This document shows positions 1 to 5,195 of a DNA stretch of 11,226 nt, one piece after another. Origin of the DNA: JAJVIP01 sp964405835 (GTDB taxonomy: Bacteria > Elusimicrobiota > Elusimicrobia > F11). The position numbers and the translations under genes were made by a program. Within the stretch, counting starts at the first letter, position 1, and every line of letters starts with the position of its first letter. Location of the stretch: contig CAYOPN010000061.1 in the NCBI GenBank assembly GCA_964405835.1, positions 1 to 11,226 on the forward strand, in the 5' to 3' direction. The notes below the pieces were generated by a model. The model searched no databases, had not been told where the DNA came from, and saw only the letters and a list, made by a program, of their open reading frames with translations.

Positions 1-432
1 AAGGCGCGCGCGGGGTTATCGAAGGGGGAATTTGTCACGGCCGCGCTCTTGGTCGAGCCGTCGGGTTTTGGAGGATTGGCTTGGACGCTTGAGCCGGGAC
101 AAGCCGCCTTCTCACTTCGCCTCAATCCCGAAGATGCGGTGGCAGGATTGGTACAACCCGGTGATTTTGTTCGCGTGTTCTCGACCGGCGACACCGCGGC
201 GCGCGTGGCGCTCGAGCGTGTTCGCGTGGCCGGTGTGGGGGAAAGGTTATGGGACCCGGCTGGTGCGCCGGACGGAGGGGAAATTTCCAAAGGCATGGCA
301 GGAGAGCCTCTGCTCATTACACTCGTGGGATCGCCGGGCGATGCGTTGTTGGTCCGTCAGGCGGTCACAAAAGGGGCGGTCAGCCTTGCGCTGGTTTCAC
401 CAATCGGTGTCCCCAACCCAGAAGGAGAATGA
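1..432 (+). CDS. cpaB: Flp/Tad pilus assembly protein CpaB/RcpC, C-terminal part (5' end outside window)
   Basis: The reading frame is open from base 1 and ends at TGA 430-432, so only the last 143 residues are present. The visible part starts inside or just after the SAF-like region (KGEFVTAALL) and continues with a glycine-rich stretch, then a segment reading LNPEDAVAGLVQPGDFVRV. This matches the CpaB/RcpC pattern in which a vaGll-PGD-rVDV block follows the SAF domain. CpaB/RcpC proteins are periplasmic or outer-membrane-associated parts of Tad pilus machines. The identification rests on this block and on the cpaE-cpaF, tadB and tadC genes that follow on the same strand. The stop overlaps the ribosome-binding site of the next gene (GGAG at 424-427), which indicates one operon. 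The N-terminal membrane anchor cannot be seen. The paralogous flagellar P-ring chaperone FlgA shares the SAF fold but does not fit the neighbours. Confidence 0.78.
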   Translation, partial: KARAGLSKGEFVTAALLVEPSGFGGLAWTLEPGQAAFSLRLNPEDAVAGLVQPGDFVRVFSTGDTAARVALERVRVAGVGERLWDPAGAPDGGEISKGMAGEPLLITLVGSPGDALLVRQAVTKGAVSLALVSPIGVPNPEGE

Positions 433-433
433 C

Positions 434-760
434 ATGACAACGGCCAAAAAGGATTTGGATTCCCGTCCCTGCCGCTTTTGTGGGAAACCCAATCCAGCAA
501 ACGTCTTTGTTTGCCTCCATTGTTACAAGGTCCTTCGCGAAAAGCCAAAAATGCCTTGGTACAAAATGTCTATCAAGCCCTCGCTTCCGGTCAGTGTCAC
601 ATTAATCGCGCTCGCATTGGCCGGCATTTTCTTCATCAAACGTTGGATGGAAAACCTCGAGGCCCAAATTTCGATGAACTTCAAGAGCGAAGATTACAGT
701 GTTTCGCTCATCGCCGAAAAAAAGAAAGGCGACGTAGAAATCTCAACCCCTCCTAACTAA
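434..760 (+). CDS. Small zinc-ribbon single-pass membrane protein in the Tad operon
   Basis: This 108-residue protein begins at ATG 434, one base after the cpaB stop, with GGAG at 424-427 as ribosome-binding site. The frame is open further upstream, but that part overlaps cpaB and is discarded. Residues 13-30 form a Cys-X2-Cys-X10-Cys-X2-Cys zinc ribbon (C13, C16, C27, C30). A basic linker follows, then one hydrophobic segment at about 50-68 and a C-terminal part of about 40 residues with acidic and lysine-rich ends. The likely topology has the zinc ribbon in the cytoplasm and the tail outside, because the residues before the membrane segment are basic (inference). I do not recognise a named family beyond the zinc-ribbon fold. 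Its place between cpaB and cpaE-cpaF suggests a role in assembling or regulating the pilus motor, but nothing in the sequence proves this. Confidence 0.8.
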   Translation: MTTAKKDLDSRPCRFCGKPNPANVFVCLHCYKVLREKPKMPWYKMSIKPSLPVSVTLIALALAGIFFIKRWMENLEAQISMNFKSEDYSVSLIAEKKKGDVEISTPPN

Positions 761-783
761 CACTCCCCTCCAAAAAGGAGTGT
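760..783 (+). promoter_or_regulatory. Hairpin that encloses the ribosome-binding site of the cpaE-cpaF gene
   Basis: ACACTCC (760-766) is exactly complementary to GGAGTGT (777-783), giving a 7-bp stem with a 10-base loop. The ribosome-binding site AAGGAG (775-780) lies in the loop and 3' arm, 6 bases before ATG 787. A shorter alternative pairing, CTCC 768-771 with GGAG 777-780 over an AAAAA loop, also hides it. Either structure could lower initiation on the fusion gene relative to the upstream genes. There is no T-run after the stem, so it does not look like an intrinsic terminator. The pairing is read from the sequence; the regulatory effect is inferred. Confidence 0.5.
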
Positions 784-786
784 CTT

Positions 787-2514
787 ATGCTGTCATCATT
801 GCCCGCCGTGGCGGGTTTTTTTCCGCCGCGTCCCGCGCGTTCGGGGGACATGGTTGTATTTTGCTCGCTTGCCGATGCCTTGGCCAAGCGAACGGGTCCG
901 TTGCAAGTGGCTTTTCCCAAGGAACGGGTCTATCCGTCATTGTTGGACCAGGTGGACCCGGTGCGCATGCTGCCGGTGGCCGAAGATGCACCGGCGTTGT
1001 TTTCCAACGACATGCCGCTCTTGGTGATGCCACCATCGTTGGGCTGGTTGTTAAAAAACATGGACCCGTTGCGGTTGCGTTGTTTGGTCGGCGTGTCACC
1101 GACCGTTGACGATGTCCGTTGCGCGCACGATTTAAAAGGAAGGTTGCTCGCGTACGGGCTCGCCAAAGAGCAAATAAAGCTCTTTTTATGGAACCACGGA
1201 CAACCGGGCGGCCTCGCGCTGGATTTGATTGAGGACGAGATTGGGCTGATGGACGCTGTGATTCCGTTTGATCCCGGCCTCGTGTGCCGCGCTGAAAATG
1301 AGGCGTGTCTTTTGCAAAACGTGAACGCCCGGTCCGGAATGGTGACCGCGCTGGAGAAATTGGCGGTGGAAACCGCCCTGTGGATGGGTCGTCCATTGTC
1401 CTGTTCTTCCACCGGCCTTTCTTCGCGCGAAGCGTTGCGCGAATTGGAACGGCGCGTGACCGCGGTCTTATGGAGCACATTGGACCATGCCCCGGAGCGC
1501 GGGCATTCCGCGCCGGAAATGGAAGCGCAGATTGATCGCGCCTTGCACGACGCGTTAGCTGGAAGCGCCGGTGGACCTCAAGAACCTTCGGATATGGCCG
1601 CGTTGCGTCGTCGCATCATGGACCATGTCACTGGTCTTGGTCCGCTCGAAGAATTGATCCGCGACGTTTCGGTAAACGAAATCATGGTCAACGGTCCCAA
1701 GGACATATTCGTTGAACGGAGCGGTGTCATTGAAAAAGACCCAGCGGAATTTGATTCGGAGAGCCAACTCCGGACCGTGATCGACCGCGTGGTCGGGCGC
1801 ATGGGCCGCCGCGTTGATTTGTCGTCGCCGCTCTGCGATGTCCGCCTGCCGGACGGATCGCGCGTGAACGTGGTGCTTCCGCCGTTATCATTGGCCGGCC
1901 CCGTGCTGACCGTCCGCCGGTTCAAGACGCTTTATCAATCGGTGGAGGATTTGATCGCCGCCGGCACGCTGACGGCGGCGCAAGCGGACCGGCTGCGGCA
2001 AGCGGTAATAGAAAGAAAAAATATTCTGGTGGCCGGAAATTCCGGCGCCGGAAAAACCACGCTCCTAAATGTGCTGGCCGGTCTGGTCCCGTTTGAAGAG
2101 CGCATCCTTACGTTGGAAGACGCGGCGGAACTGCAAGTAAAGCGTCCGCATGTGGTGCGGCTTGAAACGCGGCCCGCGAATGCCGAAGGATTGGGCAAGG
2201 TGACGATGGTGGACCTGGTCACCAACGCGCTGCGCATGCGTCCCGACCGGCTTGTGATCGGAGAATGCCGTGGCGCCGAGGTCATCCCGATGCTGCAGGC
2301 CATGAACACGGGCCACGACGGTTCAATGACGACCATCCATGCCAATTCCGCGGCGGACGCGTTGCGGCGGTTGGAATCGCTCGTGCTCTTGCACGCGCCG
2401 GAATGGTCCATTGAGGTCGTGCGCGATCAAGTCCGGGCCGGCATCGACCTGGTGGTCTATTTAAAACGCCAGGGCGCCGAGCGGAAATTGTTGGAGATCG
2501 TTGATGTCGAGTGA
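787..2514 (+). CDS. cpaF: CpaE-CpaF fusion: degenerate MinD-like domain joined to a Tad pilus secretion ATPase
   Basis: This 575-residue protein starts at ATG 787 with a good ribosome-binding site. From about residue 205 it is a CpaF/TadA hexameric secretion ATPase that powers Tad pilus assembly at the inner membrane. It shows the GLGPLEELI and SVNEIMVNG blocks, GRRVD and LPDGSRVNVVLPP, Walker A GNSGAGKT at 417-424 (K423), the acidic box LTLEDA at 442-446, Walker B ending in E493 (LVIGECRG), and the His box THx-type segment GHDGSMTTIHAN at 509-520. All catalytic blocks are present. Residues 1-200 resemble the MinD-like ATPase CpaE/TadZ: SLADALAKRTG at 27-37 fits the helix after a P-loop, SPTVDDVRCAHDL at about 104-116 and WNHGQPGGLAL at 135-145 fit the late MinD strands. 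The P-loop itself is replaced by SGDMVVFC, so no Walker A remains. CpaE and CpaF are normally adjacent separate genes. The gene overlaps tadB. Confidence 0.93.
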   Translation: MLSSLPAVAGFFPPRPARSGDMVVFCSLADALAKRTGPLQVAFPKERVYPSLLDQVDPVRMLPVAEDAPALFSNDMPLLVMPPSLGWLLKNMDPLRLRCLVGVSPTVDDVRCAHDLKGRLLAYGLAKEQIKLFLWNHGQPGGLALDLIEDEIGLMDAVIPFDPGLVCRAENEACLLQNVNARSGMVTALEKLAVETALWMGRPLSCSSTGLSSREALRELERRVTAVLWSTLDHAPERGHSAPEMEAQIDRALHDALAGSAGGPQEPSDMAALRRRIMDHVTGLGPLEELIRDVSVNEIMVNGPKDIFVERSGVIEKDPAEFDSESQLRTVIDRVVGRMGRRVDLSSPLCDVRLPDGSRVNVVLPPLSLAGPVLTVRRFKTLYQSVEDLIAAGTLTAAQADRLRQAVIERKNILVAGNSGAGKTTLLNVLAGLVPFEERILTLEDAAELQVKRPHVVRLETRPANAEGLGKVTMVDLVTNALRMRPDRLVIGECRGAEVIPMLQAMNTGHDGSMTTIHANSAADALRRLESLVLLHAPEWSIEVVRDQVRAGIDLVVYLKRQGAERKLLEIVDVE

Positions 2515-3037
2515 CGATCTCGTCCGTCGCCAATGGCCCGCCGCTTTGTTGTTTTTGGCGGGGAGTCTCAAGGCCGGCCTCACCATCGATGCGGCGTTGG
2601 TCCTGCTTGCGAGCGAAGCGCCGGAGCCGCTTAAGTCGCGCCTGGTTAAGGCCTGCGCCAACAAAACGCATTTGCCGCCCGCTCTCCGCATCCAACAAAT
2701 TGTGAACGGAGATGGGTTAACGCTGCCGCGCGCGGCGCTTTTGTTTTCGCAGCGCGCGGGCGGCCAGGCGGCGCCGGTGCTGGAACAATGCGCTCAGACA
2801 CTCCAATCGTCCATGGAAATGGAGGAACGTTTGCGTGCGTTGACCGCCCAAAACCGGACGTCCGCCTGGATTGTAAGCCTTGTGCCATTTGGAGTCCTGT
2901 TGTTTTTCTCGCTCTTCGCGCCCGATTACATCGCTCCGTTGTTTCAGACACGGACCGGTTTATCGGTGCTGGCCATTGCCGCGGCATTGGTAACGGTTGG
3001 ATTGATGTTGGTCCGTAGGTTGGCGCGGCTCGAATGA
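2504..3037 (+). CDS. tadB: Tad pilus inner-membrane platform protein TadB (short form)
   Basis: ATG 2504 is chosen over TTG 2501 because GGAG at 2493-2496 stands 7 bases before it. The 177-residue product overlaps the fusion gene by 11 bases. Residues 1-120 fit a type II secretion F (T2SSF) helical domain: a first amphipathic helix with SLKAGLTIDAAL, then SQRAGGQAAPVLEQCAQTLQSSMEMEERLRALTAQ, the typical TadB block before the membrane region. Two hydrophobic segments follow at about 123-144 and 152-172, then a basic end. Typical TadB proteins are near 300 residues and carry N-terminal membrane segments before this domain; here they are absent. With TadC it would form the platform turned by CpaF. 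The identification relies on the block before the membrane segments and on the position between cpaF and tadC. Confidence 0.88.
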   Translation: MSSDDLVRRQWPAALLFLAGSLKAGLTIDAALVLLASEAPEPLKSRLVKACANKTHLPPALRIQQIVNGDGLTLPRAALLFSQRAGGQAAPVLEQCAQTLQSSMEMEERLRALTAQNRTSAWIVSLVPFGVLLFFSLFAPDYIAPLFQTRTGLSVLAIAAALVTVGLMLVRRLARLE

Positions 3038-3639
3038 CCATTGCTCTGTTTGCGTTGAGCGCGGCGGCTCTTTCGGGTTGGCTGGTTTGGGAAAGCGTAG
3101 GTCTGTTCCATTGGTGGGCCGCGCGGACGTTGCTCCGGCGCGCGTTCCGGCGCAAGGGGGACGCGGGTGGGCGATTGGTACCGCGGGAATCGCTAAAGAC
3201 CGTGCCCGATTTCCTCGATTTGCTGGCGCTCGGTGTATCGGCGGGCTTGACCGTTGAGCGGGCGTGGTCCGAAGCTGTCCAGGTTTTGCCGGCCGGTCCT
3301 CTGAAGAAAGTATTGGGATCGTTTGAGCGAAACATTCTCTGGGGCCGGTCGCGCGCCGAAGCGTTTCGCGAGGTCGCTGCGCGTTTGAGCGATCCGCAGT
3401 TGCGAATGACGTTCGCGTTGATCGAACAAGCCATGGGCCACGGTCATTTACTGAAAGATGTCCTGATCGACCAAGCGCGCGCGGTCCGCCAACGCCGCTG
3501 GCTCGAACTCGAACGCCGCGTCCAGACCGCGGGCCTAAGACTCCTCCTACCGATTTTCCTCTTCATTCTCCCCGCGGTCTTCCTAATCCTACTCGCCCCG
3601 CTCCTAATCTCTTTTTCTGAAGGTAAAGGTTTCTTTTGA
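3034..3639 (+). CDS. tadC: Tad pilus inner-membrane platform protein TadC (short form)
   Basis: The start ATG 3034 overlaps the tadB stop as ATGA, a sign of translational coupling. The 201-residue protein has one hydrophobic segment at about 3-27, a basic linker, a T2SSF domain at about 56-168 (VPDFLDLLALGVSAGLTVERAW, then a glycine-containing HGHLLKDVLIDQARAVRQRR stretch), and a very hydrophobic C-terminal segment at about 169-194. PDFLDLLA-x2-VSAGL at the domain start is typical of TadC. Usual TadC proteins are near 300 residues with three or more membrane segments, so this one is compact like its TadB partner. It is the last Tad gene visible; a hairpin-rich repeat follows three bases after the stop. 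Confidence 0.88.
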   Translation: MTIALFALSAAALSGWLVWESVGLFHWWAARTLLRRAFRRKGDAGGRLVPRESLKTVPDFLDLLALGVSAGLTVERAWSEAVQVLPAGPLKKVLGSFERNILWGRSRAEAFREVAARLSDPQLRMTFALIEQAMGHGHLLKDVLIDQARAVRQRRWLELERRVQTAGLRLLLPIFLFILPAVFLILLAPLLISFSEGKGFF

Positions 3640-3641
3640 CC

Positions 3642-3714
3642 AACGGTAGCGCCGCGCGAATTATTTCCCCTCCCCGCAAGGGGAGGGGACAGGGGTGGGG
3701 TAAGCGCTGCCGTT
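3642..3714 (+). other. Composite stem-loop downstream of tadC
   Basis: AACGGTAGCGC (3642-3652) can pair with GCGCTGCCGTT (3704-3714): ten Watson-Crick pairs and one T-G wobble. This outer stem encloses repeat copy A (3665-3700) with its own perfect 9-bp hairpin. It begins two bases after the tadC stop and could end transcription, protect the mRNA 3' end, or mark the site where the repeat inserted. There is no T-run after the outer stem, so classic intrinsic termination is doubtful. Confidence 0.5.
3665..3700 (+). repeat. Inverted repeat copy A flanking the DUF559 gene (hairpin plus G-quadruplex motif)
   Basis: CCCCTCCCC (3667-3675) and GGGGAGGGG (3680-3688) make a perfect 9-bp stem closed by the tetraloop GCAA, a GNRA loop in RNA. 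The 3' arm continues into two more G-runs (3692-3695 and 3697-3700). This gives four G4 runs with loops A, ACA and T on the plus strand. Copy B at 4132-4167 is its reverse complement at 32 of 36 positions. Confidence 0.85.
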
Positions 3715-3768
3715 ATCAACCCTATTTCTGCTTCACCAAGCCCAGCCAAAAAATTACAGGAGAATCAG

Positions 3769-4143
3769 ATGTTCGACTTTAATGCACAGGACCTCCGCAA
3801 AAATCCCACGCATGCAGAAATCATTCTTTGGGGATACCTACGCGCCAGGCAAATGCTGGGATTAAAATTCAGGAGGCAACATCCGCTCGGGCCATTCATT
3901 GTTGATTTTATTTGTCTCAGTAAAAAAGTGGTCGTTGAAATGGATGGTCCTATACATGACGAGAGAAAGGCCTATGATCAAAAGCGTGATATGTGGTTGA
4001 AGATGCAGGGATTCACGGTCATTCGATTTAGAAATGAAGAGCTGATAGATAATCCAAAGGATGTATTGTTTAAACTGAGAAACCAGTTGCTTCAAATGAT
4101 GGGATTTCGGCCGTGGACAGATGCAGGGTTGCCCCACCCCTAA
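3769..4143 (+). CDS. DUF559 protein, predicted Vsr-like endonuclease fold
   Basis: This 124-residue protein starts at ATG 3769 with AGGAG at 3758-3762, 6 bases upstream. It fits DUF559 along its length: RKNPTHAEIILWGYLR near the N terminus, FRRQHPLGPFIVDFICL at 34-50, VVVEMDG at 54-60, H63, YDQKRD at 69-74 and GFTVIRFRNEEL. The E17, D46, E57-x-D59 and H63 pattern is that of a PD-(D/E)xK/Vsr-like nuclease core and all of it is present, so the protein is probably intact. Family members are predicted DNA endonucleases; substrates are generally unknown. The gene is A+T-richer than its neighbours and lies between inverted repeats. Its last codons and stop lie in repeat copy B: the stop TAA (4141-4143) is the middle loop of that repeat's quadruplex motif. 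A recent arrival by transfer is the simplest reading. Confidence 0.9.
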   Translation: MFDFNAQDLRKNPTHAEIILWGYLRARQMLGLKFRRQHPLGPFIVDFICLSKKVVVEMDGPIHDERKAYDQKRDMWLKMQGFTVIRFRNEELIDNPKDVLFKLRNQLLQMMGFRPWTDAGLPHP

Positions 4144-4167
4144 CCCCTCCCCTAACGGGGAGGGGAA
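4132..4167 (-). repeat. Inverted repeat copy B flanking the DUF559 gene (hairpin plus G-quadruplex motif)
   Basis: CCCCTCCCC (4144-4152) and GGGGAGGGG (4157-4165) form a perfect 9-bp stem with loop TAAC. On the minus strand the G-runs at 4152-4149, 4147-4144, 4140-4137 and 4135-4132 have loops A, TTA and T, the same 1-3-1 spacing as copy A. Differences from copy A fall only in the loop and spacer bases, while all G-runs are kept. Confidence 0.85.
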
Positions 4168-4244
4168 CAGGAATTGGGCGGTTTTTGAAACGGTACCTTG
4201 CTTTTGTTCTAATGCGCCGAGCATACTCTTGCAGAGGTAACCCA

Positions 4245-5195
4245 TTGGAAACCAAGGCTTTAAAAGACAAACGCATTGTTGTCACCGGCGGCGCCGGTTT
4301 TCTCGGCAGTCATTTGTGCGAACGGCTTTTGGCGCTCGGCGCGCACGTGACCTGCGTCGATAACTTCCTCACCGGCAAACCCGACAACATCTCTCCTTTC
4401 TTTAAAAACCCAAAATTCGAATTCATCAAACACGACGTTACCCAGGACCTTTATCTCGGCAAACCCGTTTTCGCGATCCTGCATTTTGCGAGCCCCGCGA
4501 GCCCCGTCGATTACCTCGAATATCCGATCCAGACGTTGAAGGTTGGCGCGCTCGGCACCCATAAAATGTTGGGACTTGCTAAAGAAAAAAAAGCGCGCTT
4601 CTTACTCGCTTCCACGTCGGAAACGTACGGCGATCCGCTGATCCATCCGCAGCCGGAAAGTTATTGGGGCAACGTGAACCCGATCGGTCCGCGCGGCGTT
4701 TACGACGAAGCCAAACGTTTTGCCGAAGCCATGACCATGGCCTACCACCGCTTTCACAAAGTCCAGACCCGCATCGTGCGGATCTTCAACACCTACGGCC
4801 CGCGCATGCGCCCCAGAGACGGTCGCGCGATCCCGGCCTTCATCAGCCAGGCGCTGAAGAACAAACCGGTCACGATTTTCGGAAACGGAAAACAAACGCG
4901 TTCCTTCTGTTACATCGAAGACGAAGTTGAGGGCTTGCTGCGATTGCTTGTGTCCGATTATCCGTACCCGGTGAATATCGGCAATCCGCATGAAATGACC
5001 ATCGAACAATGCGCGCGTCTGGTCATCCGGTTGTGCCGCAGCAAAAGCCGGCTCGTTCACAAGCCGTTGCCGGTCGATGATCCGAAAGTCCGCCAGCCCG
5101 ACATCACGCTCGCCAAAAAAATCCTGGGTTGGACGCCGCACGTGAAACCCGAAGCCGGTTTCAAAAAAACCATCGAATGGTTTAGCGAATGCTGA
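4245..5195 (+). CDS. uxs: UDP-glucuronate decarboxylase (UDP-xylose synthase)
   Basis: The enzyme oxidises and decarboxylates UDP-glucuronate to UDP-xylose with bound NAD, feeding cell-surface glycans. The start is taken as TTG 4245, with AGAGG at 4233-4237 seven bases upstream, because the Rossmann motif TGGAGFLGSHL begins at residue 14. The in-frame ATG at 4212 has no ribosome-binding site. The product is 316 residues, about the usual bacterial length. Features of the extended SDR family are complete: glycine motif 15-21, STSETYGDP from S123, and the catalytic YDEAK (Y153, K157). Blocks such as PQPESYWGNVNPIGPR, RIFNTYGPRM, GKQTRSFCYIEDEVEGLLRL and VDDPKVRQPDITLAKKILGW are those of UXS proteins rather than GalE or RmlB. 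Its 3' end overlaps the cyclase gene by seven bases, so the two are co-translated. It begins 77 bases after repeat copy B. Confidence 0.94.
   Translation: METKALKDKRIVVTGGAGFLGSHLCERLLALGAHVTCVDNFLTGKPDNISPFFKNPKFEFIKHDVTQDLYLGKPVFAILHFASPASPVDYLEYPIQTLKVGALGTHKMLGLAKEKKARFLLASTSETYGDPLIHPQPESYWGNVNPIGPRGVYDEAKRFAEAMTMAYHRFHKVQTRIVRIFNTYGPRMRPRDGRAIPAFISQALKNKPVTIFGNGKQTRSFCYIEDEVEGLLRLLVSDYPYPVNIGNPHEMTIEQCARLVIRLCRSKSRLVHKPLPVDDPKVRQPDITLAKKILGWTPHVKPEAGFKKTIEWFSEC

Larger units (their letters stand above)
3665..4167. mobile_element. Putative small mobile unit: DUF559 gene between inverted repeats
   Basis: Two 36-bp near-identical repeats in inverted orientation enclose a single gene of clearly lower GC content than the Tad and sugar genes on either side. 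The pentamer GAATT lies just outside both ends (3658-3662 and 4171-4175, offset by 2 and 3 bases from the repeats), a possible but weak target duplication. No transposase is encoded, so any movement would need help in trans or involve the DUF559 protein itself. The inverted arrangement is seen directly; mobility is inferred. Confidence 0.5.

Noticed and set aside
785..1480. Minus-strand open frame of 231 codons
   Set aside because: It lies fully antisense to the cpaE-cpaF gene, is rich in Arg and Pro as expected from GC-rich complementary codons, and has no recognisable motif.
2646..3434. Minus-strand open frame of 262 codons
   Set aside because: It is antisense to tadB and tadC, with Arg/Pro-rich low-information sequence.
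3667..3688. Intrinsic terminator at repeat copy A
   Set aside because: The stem is strong, but no T-run follows it on either strand.
4198..4227. Promoter TTGCTT with 18-base spacer and CATACT before uxs
   Set aside because: The predicted start near 4234 would remove the ribosome-binding site at 4233-4237, and the match to consensus is moderate.
4113..4244. N-terminal extension of the UDP-glucuronate decarboxylase
   Set aside because: The first 44 codons translate the inverted repeat (PPLTPPLTGRG), which is typical of spurious extension. The SDR fold starts after TTG 4245, which has its own ribosome-binding site.
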